Assembly (NCBI RefSeq): GCF_019219075.1
Contig: NZ_JAHUWJ010000010.1
Span: 167,067 to 231,066 of the forward strand
Source: Chitinophaga sp. sic0106
GTDB taxonomy: Bacteria; Bacteroidota; Bacteroidia; Chitinophagales; Chitinophagaceae
DNA length: 64,000 nucleotides
Direction: 5' to 3'
Under the pieces are notes generated by a model. That model made no database searches. It saw only the letters and a list, made by a program, of their open reading frames with translations, and was not told the DNA's origin. The position numbers were made by a program, and so were the translations under genes. Of this stretch, positions 8,068 to 17,055 are shown one piece after another; position 1 is the first letter of the stretch, and the number at the start of each line of letters is the position of its first letter.

Positions 8068-8937
8068 TTACCTGGGACAAGAATTCTTCATATAGGCAGC
8101 TAACGCCTCCAACCCATACGCATTATTTTTCCTGATCTCATTCATTAACTTTTTATCCGTTGTGCATAGCTCCTCCGCAAATCCAGTAATACCGGCCCTT
8201 ATAGCGGCATCCAATAACTGCGCATACGCCTTGGCCGGGGGATTCGACCACTTCAATTCCCGTATAACCCAGCCCGTATGAATAAATGCATCAGGATTGT
8301 ATTTTAACATGGCGTCCAGTACATTCGTGCGCATACCCAATACATTTTTTCCCGCCAGCCAGCCATAGCAATAATGTTTGAATGTTTCCCGGCCGTCTTC
8401 CATATCACTGATAGCCTCCAGCTGCATTTTGGTGATAGCGGGATTGCCGGTGTAGCCGAAGTCCTCTAACAGAGAGGTGAGGATTTCAGGATAGAAGTGA
8501 TCTACAGGTTTGAGCTGTGTAGGGTCGGCGGAGATGAGGAGTTTATTGAGGGCGATGATGGGAGGGAAGACGGAAGTATCCCATTTCTCCAAGGGTAAAA
8601 CTTCTAACTGATGTTTATCATTATAGCTTGGGTATATAAGTGATAATTCCTCCTGATGAATCAGCAGGCAGGCATTTCTCACTGCCCATAATGTAGGGGA
8701 TGGTTCTGGTGAAGAATCGAGTTTTATTAGTGGCGCCGGATTGTTGCGTAGTTCAATTCCGAAGATATCACTCACCTTTTTGAAAAAGGTGGTAGTGTCA
8801 GGGAATGTATAGCCGCGGAGGTGCATGCCCTTTTTAAGGTTTTGCAAGTCTGATTCACTTATTTTTCTTGCTTGGCCATTAGTAAAATTCATAGTGAATA
8901 ATAATAGAATCAGGTAGGAAATAAATAATCTGGTCAT
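8068..8937 (-). CDS. Secreted hypothetical protein, candidate effector immunity
   Basis: 289 residues with a clear signal peptide (MTRLFISYLILLLFTMNFTNGQA). The mature part is not a family I recognise. It is mainly helical by eye, with repeated short helices (LEAISDMEDGRETFKHYCYGWLAG, AYAQLLDAAIRAGITGFAEELC) of the kind seen in ankyrin- or HEAT-like scaffolds. It is the last gene of the type VI module, 199 bp after the effector stop. Effectors that attack the cell wall act in the periplasm and their immunity proteins are exported there, so position and export signal fit an immunity role. This is inference; no homology is claimed. Confidence 0.6.
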   Translation of the reverse strand: MTRLFISYLILLLFTMNFTNGQARKISESDLQNLKKGMHLRGYTFPDTTTFFKKVSDIFGIELRNNPAPLIKLDSSPEPSPTLWAVRNACLLIHQEELSLIYPSYNDKHQLEVLPLEKWDTSVFPPIIALNKLLISADPTQLKPVDHFYPEILTSLLEDFGYTGNPAITKMQLEAISDMEDGRETFKHYCYGWLAGKNVLGMRTNVLDAMLKYNPDAFIHTGWVIRELKWSNPPAKAYAQLLDAAIRAGITGFAEELCTTDKKLMNEIRKNNAYGLEALAAYMKNSCPR

Positions 8938-9136
8938 TTTGAGTAGAATTTGAAAGTAAAAACATGGTTATTTGAGATGGCAATTGCATGCAGCCATCTA
9001 AAAACACTTTGATAAATAAATAGTTTAAGTCTATTATATGGCTATTGACATTTCGTAAGACTACCCACGCGTAATATCCCCAAACATAAGTGGGATAATT
9101 CGGAGCCGTCAGTCTTACTGTCAATGACAATTCATT

Positions 9137-11755
9137 TTAATTTACGCTACCAGTCCACTTTATTGTACCCAACCCGGGATCACTCCATTTTTTGCTTACT
9201 ACCTCCCTCGGCTCAAGAATCACCTTCACATGCCTAACACCCTCCTCCTGCACAGCTTTATCCAACTCAGGGATATTCGCATGCAATTCCTGTACAAGTT
9301 CATTCTGACCCGGTTTATAGCCTTTACTGTGGGTAGTCAGGCAGCCAATACTCCCAATCGGCCAGCCTCCGTGAATGGCGATGCCACTACGCTCTCCATT
9401 CGGTCCTTTAATGATAGCATTTCCCGGTCCTGGTGTATCGGATATGTACATATTATACTTCTGTCCGTCTATTCCTCTGTTCAGAAAATATTCTCCTGGC
9501 GGACATTCATTCATGTATCCATAGCGCTCAGATGAATGCTCTCCATAGTCTTCACCGTGACCATCGCGGGTTAGGAAAGTAATGTAATCAGGGGCTGGTA
9601 AAGCATGCTGCGCTGCCAGCTTTTTATATACAGGAATCGACATCCGGCGATAAACACTAGATTGATAAACCGGCCAGGTTTGACCGCCTGGCTGACCTTT
9701 CCCTCCTTTCGCCCACCCATTTCTCCCCATTCCCTCCGCCTTCCCACTCACTACCACCACCGTATCCGTCACTGGTTCCTGCCATTTGCGCTGGTTGTAA
9801 TGTTGACATGCCTTTACTCCTAACGCCAGTACTGCCTCCCGGAAAAAACGCTTCCTTTCCACAATATTATCCAGGGCGGCGTTGATAGGTCTGCTAACGC
9901 TTTCCACGGCATATTCATCCGCAAATTCAGCGCGAAGGAAGAGGCTATGCGAGCGCCAGTAGATCATAGCAGCTGCCATGGCGTCCACAGGCTTGTCGGA
10001 AACATGCTCCGGCTGCGCCTCCCAGTCTACCCGGCGATCGGGTATCCATTTATTAAACAGCCGGCTGGCTTCCTTGTAGTTACCCCGGCCGGTCAACTGA
10101 ATAAAGCCGCGACCTTTAAAGCGGTATCCATCTTTGCTGTCATAGTCGCCGTTACCATTAATTTTTGCGTATGCCCAGTTGGCGATGTGTTGCTGGTTTT
10201 CGGCCGATACCGGCACATCGCTGATTTCGGAACGCCCCCACTGTCCGGCGTTTATGCGACCCTGCCCCTGCTTGAAACGCCGGAATTTCTTTAACAGCAC
10301 CGAGGCTTTGTAATTAAAATTTTCTTCGAGGGTGCTGAAACGTGTTTCTGTAACCAGTTGGGCAAGGAAGTGCGCCTTGCGGCAACAGGTGTCCAGGCGG
10401 AACTCATGGCGGTATTGATTCAGGAAGGGAAGGGCCTCCCGGATGATGCGATCGTCTTTTAAGAATGGGGTTCCACGTGCATCTACAGACATTTGCCGGA
10501 TTTGCGCCATGGTGACGGGCTCCCCACAGGCCGTGCAAGCGGACTTCTTATAGTTTTTATTTTCAGTACCAATCATTGCGTGACTTACACGCCGCTTTGC
10601 CAGCGGGGCTATCACCGGAAATGCGCTCACCGTTTGCCACCAACTACACCAGCTATCCGTTTTTATGGCGGCGTAAAATCGCTGTACACGCTCTTCATAG
10701 TCTTGCTCCCACGCCTTTTCAATGGTGAAATCGAACTGTATATAGCCATGTTCATTTACCTCGAAAGTATTGCTGTACATCACGGAATCTAACTGTTCCA
10801 AGTCATGTCCGTTCTTTCTCTCCAGGCGTTTTATTTGCACATCAATTTTCTGCCGACACATATTTTGCGCTACAATCCGGCAGGAGAGCGTATCCCCATA
10901 CCTTGCGGTAATCACGGGGTTATTATCCCGGGTGAATTTCACTTCACGGATTTTAGGTGCATCGCGAAAGAGGAGCGGGCGGGTAGGGTGCAGCGAGCGT
11001 AACTTCTTAATGGGTGCATTATCACTATGGATGCGTGCATAAATCAGATCTCCATCTTTCAGCCGGGCATCCCTGCGCGCAGCCCGGAATGGAACCAGGA
11101 TTTCCCCATTCACCACCGTATAGGCAGTGGCAGCAGCCAGTGTTTGCAGTTGCCGCCGGTTGTTATCCGTGGCGATGATTTCTATTTCAAGTACCAGGCC
11201 TTCCGCATCGTCCAGCAGGAGGTGGAGGTAAGAAATTTCCTGCCAGCCGGTTACCACTTTCAACTGCTGGCTGTTGTTCTCCCAGCGGGCGCCACGCAAA
11301 GCGGGTGCACTTTCTTCCACTGCCACGGCTGTTTCAGCAGGCACTGGTTGTTGAGTTACCTGAGGTACATCATTCGTTATCAACTCACCTATGCCTCCCG
11401 GCAGTTGCCCATGCTGCATAATACTGATCTTACCTCCCCGGCTACACGTAGCACTGCTTTTTTCTGTAAGCGGATGTGCGTTACCTGGCAGGAAAATATT
11501 ATCATATGGATCTTTCCAATGCAGCATTGGTGTGCAGGGAGTGGGATTTTTAGGGTCCGGAATTTTACAGAGTTTGAAATTAAGTGCACCGATATGGATG
11601 CCTGCGGTAGTTGCCACCGGCTTACCACTACTGCTTTGCAAAAAAACTTTTGTTTTTCCCGGTACCTGCAAGGTCACTGGTGCGGGGTTCAATGCTTGCG
11701 AGCAGGTGCATAATGCACCTTCGCACACGAGGTGTAATGGTTGGTTAACAGACAT
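9137..11755 (-). CDS. Type VI effector: PAAR-like DUF4280, GH19-type lysozyme, LD-transpeptidase-like domain
   Basis: 872 residues in three parts. Residues 1-125 (LHLVCEGALCTCSQALNPAPVTL..., ending in a Cys-rich KSSATCSRGGKISI) match the PAAR-like DUF4280 domain that caps a VgrG spike. Residues about 440-650 match the GH19 chitinase/endolysin fold: FLAQLVTETRFSTLEENFNYKA with the catalytic Glu, then YRFKGRGFIQLTGRGNY. Residues about 720-860 contain PPGEYFLNRG and an IHGGWPIGSIGCL segment, with His-8-Ser-2-Cys spacing like LD-transpeptidase/DUF5675-type folds. No signal peptide, as expected for cargo carried on a spike. Directly downstream of vgrG (29 bp), so it should be loaded onto that VgrG. 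Likely a peptidoglycan-degrading antibacterial effector. Confidence 0.85.
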   Translation of the reverse strand: MSVNQPLHLVCEGALCTCSQALNPAPVTLQVPGKTKVFLQSSSGKPVATTAGIHIGALNFKLCKIPDPKNPTPCTPMLHWKDPYDNIFLPGNAHPLTEKSSATCSRGGKISIMQHGQLPGGIGELITNDVPQVTQQPVPAETAVAVEESAPALRGARWENNSQQLKVVTGWQEISYLHLLLDDAEGLVLEIEIIATDNNRRQLQTLAAATAYTVVNGEILVPFRAARRDARLKDGDLIYARIHSDNAPIKKLRSLHPTRPLLFRDAPKIREVKFTRDNNPVITARYGDTLSCRIVAQNMCRQKIDVQIKRLERKNGHDLEQLDSVMYSNTFEVNEHGYIQFDFTIEKAWEQDYEERVQRFYAAIKTDSWCSWWQTVSAFPVIAPLAKRRVSHAMIGTENKNYKKSACTACGEPVTMAQIRQMSVDARGTPFLKDDRIIREALPFLNQYRHEFRLDTCCRKAHFLAQLVTETRFSTLEENFNYKASVLLKKFRRFKQGQGRINAGQWGRSEISDVPVSAENQQHIANWAYAKINGNGDYDSKDGYRFKGRGFIQLTGRGNYKEASRLFNKWIPDRRVDWEAQPEHVSDKPVDAMAAAMIYWRSHSLFLRAEFADEYAVESVSRPINAALDNIVERKRFFREAVLALGVKACQHYNQRKWQEPVTDTVVVVSGKAEGMGRNGWAKGGKGQPGGQTWPVYQSSVYRRMSIPVYKKLAAQHALPAPDYITFLTRDGHGEDYGEHSSERYGYMNECPPGEYFLNRGIDGQKYNMYISDTPGPGNAIIKGPNGERSGIAIHGGWPIGSIGCLTTHSKGYKPGQNELVQELHANIPELDKAVQEEGVRHVKVILEPREVVSKKWSDPGLGTIKWTGSVN

Positions 11756-11784
11756 GACATTGCTTTTTATGGGTTAGCAAATCA

Positions 11785-13506
11785 TCAGAACATTCTTATT
11801 TTTTCTTCACTTTTAATATCCAGTGTTTGCGCTGCGTGCAGCTCCAGGTCGCCTTTGAGGCTATGAACCTGTATTTCATCGGCTTTACCTTTCCAGTTGG
11901 TTGCCAGCAACGATAGTTCCTTATCCGCAACCATCTCAATATTTTTCGCGGACAGTAGCGCACTTTCATTAGCATGCTGATAAACATTTCCGGCGGCTGC
12001 AAGGGAAATATCCCTGCCGGCATGCAGGGCAATACTCTCTTTGGCATAAAGCTGGAGATTATTGGCTTTTAGCTGTAGTTGCTCCGGCGCTTCTACCAGC
12101 ACGCTCCTTGCGGCAGTATCCAACTGTATGATATTACCGGCTTTATCTTTTATTGTAATCACTTCGTTGCCTGCTGTATCATCCAGGCTGATGGTATGCC
12201 CTGAGCGTGTAGCCACCACCTTTAGGTTATTTCCTGCTGTACCCCAGTCCGGCTTAGCTTTCCCATGATAGCAGGTGCCCGTCACATAAGGATGTTCCGG
12301 ATGCTGCTCTACGAAAGCTATACTTACTTCCTCTCCCTTTTCCGGCAGAAAGAAGAAGCCTTTATGACCACCGGCATGGGGCTGTAGCATCGGTATCCAT
12401 GGAGTGCTGCCCTGTTGCCAATGCAACCGCACCTTTACCCTGCCCAGGTGTTCCGGGTCATCATTATCTACTACCACAGCAGATTGCGGGCTGCAACAGG
12501 GTATGCGAGGTTCATCATAAAATTTCAACGGGGGACAATCGGGCAGGCCCGTCAGCTGGTTTTTATAATTACCTGTGGCATCAGCTGTATGTATAATGCG
12601 ACTCACCAAAAACGTACCGTGCCCGCGCTTCAGCGGCTGCTCCTCCCTGACGGTAACCAGATCACCGGGCCGGATGCCCGGCTCCGTACTTTCGGCATAC
12701 CATTGCAAAGCGGCTTGCCGCTGCTGAATGATAGCGGCAGCACTACGCAACGCACCGTCATACCCTGCATACCTGTTTCCTTTATTTGGCGGCAACTGGT
12801 TGATGGCCGCCTCGATAATCGGATCATGGTATCGCTCCGCTTTTGCAGGTAAAGATTTCACCGAGCCCTGCTCCCTCTCATACCACGAGTAGGTAGGCAC
12901 TACCGGTGGTATACCAGCCTGAATACTGAATCGCTGTAACTCCTGCCGGTAGCGCAATGTAATCTTCGCGGGTGAATATTTTCCGAACACCAGCCGGGAG
13001 CCGTTGTAAAAAAACCATTCGCCGTAAACCGCTGCCAGCCTGCGCAGAAACGCATAATCGGTTTCTTCATACTGCACATGATAGGACAGCGCGGCTTGCC
13101 GCTCCGGCTGAATGAGCATATTTGATAAGCGGGTAGGCATGCTTTCTACCAGCTGCGTTAGTGTTTTATCTTCGAAAGAACGGAGTTGTGGCGCGATATC
13201 CATTTTTGCATCAGGACTCTTTCCCCTCAGCAGACAATAGCCAAACTCCCGCCCTTCATGGCAACCGGTTTCCACAGCTGTAATATAGCCGTTGAAGGTA
13301 GTATTCCCCAGCTGGATCTGTAGCTCCTTGCCCAGGAACCGCTGCACTACCTGCTGTACACTACTTCCTGCCGCCAGCAGAAAATCATCACCCAGCTGCA
13401 CCTCAAATTCGTGCGGTGCGTAAATAGATTGTGTTAATCGGAGGGCATGCCAATGCCTGTACTTTTTACCATTTATTGAAATGGTAATCCTCGTTGTTTC
13501 CGACAT
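11785..13506 (-). CDS. vgrG: Type VI secretion spike protein VgrG
   Basis: 573 residues. The N-terminal part (LTQSIYAPHEFEVQLGDDFL, TFNGYITAVETGCHEGREFGYCLLRGKSPDA, YEETDYAFLRRLAAVYGEWFFYNG) is the gp27-like hub. CCSPQSAVVVDNDDPEHLGRVKVRLHWQQGSTPWIPMLQPHAGGHKGFFFLPEKGEEVSIAFVEQHPEHPYVTG is the gp5-like OB domain. The last 130 residues are a repetitive beta-helix needle (ITIKDKAGNIIQL, LQLKANNLQLYAKESIALHAG, SALLSAKNIEMVADKELSLLA). It forms the trimeric tip of the injected tube. No membrane complex, sheath or ATPase gene is in the window, so this is a detached payload module of the subtype iii (Bacteroidota) system. Confidence 0.95.
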   Translation of the reverse strand: MSETTRITISINGKKYRHWHALRLTQSIYAPHEFEVQLGDDFLLAAGSSVQQVVQRFLGKELQIQLGNTTFNGYITAVETGCHEGREFGYCLLRGKSPDAKMDIAPQLRSFEDKTLTQLVESMPTRLSNMLIQPERQAALSYHVQYEETDYAFLRRLAAVYGEWFFYNGSRLVFGKYSPAKITLRYRQELQRFSIQAGIPPVVPTYSWYEREQGSVKSLPAKAERYHDPIIEAAINQLPPNKGNRYAGYDGALRSAAAIIQQRQAALQWYAESTEPGIRPGDLVTVREEQPLKRGHGTFLVSRIIHTADATGNYKNQLTGLPDCPPLKFYDEPRIPCCSPQSAVVVDNDDPEHLGRVKVRLHWQQGSTPWIPMLQPHAGGHKGFFFLPEKGEEVSIAFVEQHPEHPYVTGTCYHGKAKPDWGTAGNNLKVVATRSGHTISLDDTAGNEVITIKDKAGNIIQLDTAARSVLVEAPEQLQLKANNLQLYAKESIALHAGRDISLAAAGNVYQHANESALLSAKNIEMVADKELSLLATNWKGKADEIQVHSLKGDLELHAAQTLDIKSEEKIRMF

Positions 13507-13515
13507 GAGTGAAAG

Positions 13516-13905
13516 TTATTTAGTCCAGAAATGCTCGTATTCACTACTGTTGAGCGACATCTTACGGGCCGACAACAGCAACCGTATCTGCATAGGCTCC
13601 TCACCGGCAGCATTAAAATACTCGGTATATCCGGTGCAATAAGTATCCGAAAATTGCAGCTCCTTTAACCGCGACACTGCATCTCTCCTGTAAAAAATAA
13701 TACTCCCGTTGCGTGTAGCCGTATCGGTAATCATCCAGTCGAACAAATTGGTATCGGCAGTGGATTCCACCAATAACTCAATCGTTCCTCCGTTAGGACG
13801 TGATATGGGCTTACCGCAGGTATCTGTAGGTTGTGAAAAAGAAAACCGGCATTCGAGCACATTCAGTTCGTAGCCTTCGATTTTACAGCGGGCTTTAAAA
13901 GACAT
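13516..13905 (-). CDS. tssD: Type VI tube protein TssD (Hcp-like)
   Basis: 129 residues. MSFKARCKIEGYELNVLECRFSFSQPTDTCGKPISRPNGGTIELLVESTADTNLFDWM is the Bacteroidota TssD signature. The protein forms hexameric rings that stack into the injected tube and can carry cargo. The stop is 9 bp before the vgrG start, so the two are co-transcribed. The start at 13905 is preferred because it begins at MSFKA; a reading six codons longer has no support. Two TTAACAAACAT direct repeats (13917-13927, 13936-13946) lie just upstream. Their role is unknown. Confidence 0.92.
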   Translation of the reverse strand: MSFKARCKIEGYELNVLECRFSFSQPTDTCGKPISRPNGGTIELLVESTADTNLFDWMITDTATRNGSIIFYRRDAVSRLKELQFSDTYCTGYTEYFNAAGEEPMQIRLLLSARKMSLNSSEYEHFWTK

Positions 13906-14035
13906 GGTGAACAAGTTTAACAAACATGGATCTGGTTAACAAACATTCGTCATCCATATAAACAGGATCACAAACTATAATGAAATTACAGCTTTTGTTT
14001 TAAACAAAAATAAATTCAGAAAATATTTTTTAAAA

Positions 14036-14704
14036 TCAGATAAGATCGAATGCCTGCGCGAATTTGGTAAGATCGTAGGACGACTCCGCATTAATTTTTG
14101 ATTTGATATTCCGCCGGTGCGTTACCACCGTTTTCTCTGAAATATGCAGCTCCCTGGCCATTTCCCCGGCACTGTAGCCCAACGCTGTGAGTCGCAATAT
14201 CTCCTTTTCTCTTTTGGTAAGCTCCGCAAATATGTGCTGATGCTGCCTCAGGAACTGATTCTCCTTCAGCAACCGTTTTAATTTACTGGTCACATGATGC
14301 AACGGATCTATCGGAATAGCACAGGTCACCAGATGGGTAGGTATCCCATCAGCATCCCGGCACAATACCCTGGTAGTACTCAAATGCCACTCCCAGTCGT
14401 CTTTTCCGGCCAGCCGCACCTGTTGAAAAAATGAAATTTCCTTTGCCTCCGCTTCCGGGGCATTGATCAGTTCCATGATCCTGGGAAGATAATCCTCCAC
14501 ATCCTGCGGGTTAAAACAGCGGTTATAATACTCCTGACCCATCCCCTTAATCTCCTCCAATGTATAACCGAGCTCCCGACAACCTCTGGCCGACATATGC
14601 ACCACACCTCCATCCGGAAAGCTATGCACAATCAATACAGCAGGCAGTTCATCTTCAATAGTTTGTAATGCTCTTAATTTCTCTTCCAGCGTTACTCCTG
14701 ACAT
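14036..14704 (-). CDS. PAS-domain LuxR-type transcriptional regulator
   Basis: About 222 residues from ATG 14704. A longer reading starts at a TTG at 14761 (241 residues) and cannot be excluded. Residues about 20-140 form a PAS sensor (LIVHSFPDGGVVHMSARGCRELGYTLEEIKGMG, then WEWHLSTTRVLCRDADGIPTHLV). The C-terminus is a LuxR/GerE helix-turn-helix (LTKREKEILRLTALGYSAGEMARELHISEKTVVTHRRNIKSKI). No receiver phosphorylation site. It lies 130 bp upstream of tssD on the same strand and may control the type VI module, which is inference. Its leader is long and contains a strong hairpin. Confidence 0.88.
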   Translation of the reverse strand: MSGVTLEEKLRALQTIEDELPAVLIVHSFPDGGVVHMSARGCRELGYTLEEIKGMGQEYYNRCFNPQDVEDYLPRIMELINAPEAEAKEISFFQQVRLAGKDDWEWHLSTTRVLCRDADGIPTHLVTCAIPIDPLHHVTSKLKRLLKENQFLRQHQHIFAELTKREKEILRLTALGYSAGEMARELHISEKTVVTHRRNIKSKINAESSYDLTKFAQAFDLI

Positions 14705-14875
14705 GTTGGCCACGTGTTCTATACGTTCATTTACTAATAAGACAAAGCGGGAAAAAAACAATAGTGAAGCCCATCTTTAGCAACACTCACATTCCGGGAC
14801 AGATGGCTGAAGGCTTTTCGCGTTGGTTGATTTTATTAACTTGCTGCAAATGTAATGGAAATTTATAAAAACAGT

Positions 14876-14907
14876 TTTGGGTCTCTTCCTGAAGAAGGAG
14901 ACCCAAA
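14876..14907 (-). terminator. Hairpin with U-rich tail in the luxR leader (attenuator or sRNA terminator)
   Basis: A 10-bp perfect inverted repeat (TTTGGGTCTC at 14876-14885 and its complement at 14898-14907). On the minus strand it is followed by AAAACTGTTTTTATAAAT, so it looks like an intrinsic terminator between the minus promoter at 14995 and the luxR start. It could end a short RNA of about 110-120 nt or attenuate luxR. Which of the two cannot be told. Confidence 0.55.
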
Positions 14908-14994
14908 TTTGGGGGTAACTGACCTCATGGGTCATCTTAACTATTAAGGATAATGACTCTTATAATTAGTTTGAATAGTTGTAATTGATTCCTG

Positions 14995-15002
14995 CAAAAG
15001 TA
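14995..15002 (-). promoter_or_regulatory. -7 promoter element (TACTTTTG on minus)
   Basis: The minus strand reads TACTTTTG, an exact TAnnTTTG match. The position where a -33 element would sit (about 20 nt upstream, near 15022) is the left end of a perfect 24-bp palindrome. Transcription would run towards the PAS-LuxR gene. Confidence 0.55.
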
Positions 15003-15021
15003 GACCAACGCAACATTACAT

Positions 15022-15045
15022 AAAATACCTACATGTAGGTATTTT
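15022..15045. promoter_or_regulatory. Perfect 24-bp palindrome, candidate operator
   Basis: The half-site AAAATACCTACA (15022-15033) is followed at once by its exact reverse complement. There is no loop, so it is a protein-binding site rather than a hairpin terminator. It overlaps the -33 region of the minus promoter and lies about 120 bp upstream of the plus-strand serine hydrolase, so one dimeric regulator could control both. The 459-bp gap 14705-15163 otherwise holds only the leader hairpin. Confidence 0.6.
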
Positions 15046-15163
15046 TCAATGTGATACACCGCCTTACAACGCTATTCTTTTCTTGTTATGTCGCATTTAC
15101 CATAGCAATTCTGAAAAAATTATCCCCGGCATTATTTATCTTCCCCCCTGATAAACTTCCACT

Positions 15164-16450
15164 ATGAAACACGTTTTATTTACACTCCTGCTGCTGCCGG
15201 TATTGCATTCCCATGCCCAGCAACTGACTCCCGCGCCGCCGGAAGCGGCTAATATGTCCGCCAGCCGGCTTACCCGTATCGACTCCTTTATCAACAGCTA
15301 TATCAACCAGGGCTTTGTAAACGGGGCTGCGGCCATGGTGATACGTGATGGCAAAATCGTTTATAACAAAGCGTTTGGTTACAGCGATATGGAAAAAAAG
15401 ATCCCGGAGAAAACAGATAACATTTTCCGGATCGCATCACAAACGAAAGCCATTACCAGCGTGGCAGCCATGATCCTTTACGAAGAAGGCAAATTCCAGC
15501 TGGATGATCCGGTGTCGAAATATATTCCTGAATTCATCCAGCCGCATGTAATTCAATCCTATAATCCAGCAGATACGACCTTTAAAACGGTACCGGCTAC
15601 ACGCGAAATCACCATTCGCGACCTCTTTACCCATACCAGCGGCATCGGCTACGCCCAGATTGGCGGGGCTATGGAAACGGCGATGTACGCCAAAGCAGGT
15701 GTTATCGCAGGTATCGGAGTAAATAATATGTTGCTGGCAGATAAAATGAAAGCCCTGGGCAAACTTCCCCTGCTGCATAATCCGGGCGAAAAATGGACCT
15801 ATGGCATGGGCGTAGATGTGCTCGGCTACCTGGTAGAAGTCCTGTCTGGCAAGAGCCTTGACCAGTTTATGCGGGAACGGATTTTTGAACCGCTTGGCAT
15901 GAAAGATACCTGGTTCTACCTCCCGGCCGGTAAACAGGCAAGGCTGGTACCCCTGTATTCGGAAGACAAACAGACCCACCAGCTCCGCAGAACCAGCAAC
16001 AGCATTATGTTGAATGGTACTGAGCTGTATGCCGACTATCCTAAATTTAAAGGCACCTACTTTTCCGGTGGCGGAGGATTATCGTCTACCACCTACGACT
16101 ACGCCATCTTCCTGCAAATGATGCTCAACGGTGGCACCTATAACGGGGTGCGCATCCTGAGCCGCAACAGCGTCCGGATCATGACCATGAACCAGACCGG
16201 CAAATTGCAGATAGGCTGGGAAAAGTATAATAATTTCGGATTGGGCTTTAAGATTACAAATGAAGAAGGAAGCGCGGTTTCACTAATGCCCGCCGGCTCC
16301 TTTCAATGGGGAGGAATGTTTGCCACTACCTATTGGGCAGATCCTAAGGAAAAGATCGTGGCACTGATCTATACAAACATATGGCCCACTTCACACGGGG
16401 CTATGTTCGATATACTGAAAAACCTGGTATACCAGGCTATTAATGATTAA
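15164..16450 (+). CDS. Secreted serine hydrolase, EstB/class C beta-lactamase fold
   Basis: 428 residues with a signal peptide (MKHVLFTLLLLPVLHSHAQ). The active-site box is IASQTKAITSVAA (Ser92, Lys95). The Tyr motif lies in WTYGMGVDVLGYLVEVLSG. The C-terminal region ends with GSFQWGGMFATTYW, matching the W-G-G third motif of esterase EstB-like members rather than the HxG of the two hydrolases at 4962 and 6165. Such proteins are periplasmic esterases or D-peptidases; substrate unknown. Its stop overlaps the convergent gene by 4 bp. Confidence 0.9.
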   Translation: MKHVLFTLLLLPVLHSHAQQLTPAPPEAANMSASRLTRIDSFINSYINQGFVNGAAAMVIRDGKIVYNKAFGYSDMEKKIPEKTDNIFRIASQTKAITSVAAMILYEEGKFQLDDPVSKYIPEFIQPHVIQSYNPADTTFKTVPATREITIRDLFTHTSGIGYAQIGGAMETAMYAKAGVIAGIGVNNMLLADKMKALGKLPLLHNPGEKWTYGMGVDVLGYLVEVLSGKSLDQFMRERIFEPLGMKDTWFYLPAGKQARLVPLYSEDKQTHQLRRTSNSIMLNGTELYADYPKFKGTYFSGGGGLSSTTYDYAIFLQMMLNGGTYNGVRILSRNSVRIMTMNQTGKLQIGWEKYNNFGLGFKITNEEGSAVSLMPAGSFQWGGMFATTYWADPKEKIVALIYTNIWPTSHGAMFDILKNLVYQAIND

Positions 16451-17055
16451 GCAGTGATCGCAGTACGGTTTTCAATTGCAGCCAGCAACGCTGCTGGTTG
16501 CAGTTGATGCTCCAGGTATTTGTCGGCAAATGCAAAGCGGATTTCCAGGGCAGGAGTAATAATATATACCGCAGGTACCGGCACATCCTCATTAACACCT
16601 GCAACAAAGCCCCAGATAGGGTCTGACTTCTTATAGATACCTGCTTTCTTAGCAATCGCAAAATCCCGGTCGTATACTACATCAAAAGGGATTTCCTGCC
16701 TGTTTACCGCCTCAAATTGTTTGCGGCCCTCACTGGATATCAGTAACAGCTTTGCACCAGCCGCTTCTATAGCAGGATGCAGCGCTATTACCTGGTCCAG
16801 TAGGTCATCTGCGTATCCGTTCCAGTGGATGGAATAGAATACTACTACCAGCGGCTGCGCCGTCAATGTGTGAATACTCGCCCCCTGTGTTAACAAACCA
16901 GCGTCTTTAATCACCTGGTCTGCCTCGAGGTAAAATTCAGGAAACTGTTGTCCCGCACCCAGTGGCGCTATCTTCTCCCTATGATATCCTGTTTTTGGAA
17001 AATTCTCTGGCACAGGCTGCTGCAGGTAATCGGCGTAACGGTAAAGTGTGGACAT
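16447..17055 (-). CDS. Peroxiredoxin/thioredoxin-fold protein without cysteine
   Basis: 202 residues. The pattern of AhpC/TSA proteins is visible: an extended N-terminus, PLVVVFYSIHWNGYADDLLDQVIALHPAIEAAGAKLLLIS, then FDVVYDRDFAIAKKAGIY and PAVYIITPALEIRFAFADKYLEHQL. At the place where peroxiredoxins have the peroxidatic Cys in a PxxxT/SxxC loop, this protein reads SIHWNGY. The whole translation contains no Cys at all. It therefore keeps the fold but cannot be a thiol peroxidase. A binding or structural role is possible. No signal peptide. Convergent with the serine hydrolase. Confidence 0.75.
   Translation of the reverse strand: MSTLYRYADYLQQPVPENFPKTGYHREKIAPLGAGQQFPEFYLEADQVIKDAGLLTQGASIHTLTAQPLVVVFYSIHWNGYADDLLDQVIALHPAIEAAGAKLLLISSEGRKQFEAVNRQEIPFDVVYDRDFAIAKKAGIYKKSDPIWGFVAGVNEDVPVPAVYIITPALEIRFAFADKYLEHQLQPAALLAAIENRTAITA

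Noticed and set aside
8879..9130. 83-residue minus-strand frame between the effector and its candidate immunity gene
   Set aside because: It overlaps the signal-peptide region of the 8068 gene by 59 bp, has no ribosome-binding context and no recognisable features; likely chance.
14762..14875. Coding extension through the luxR leader (frame starting near 14930 on minus)
   Set aside because: It reads through the terminator-like hairpin and has no family resemblance.
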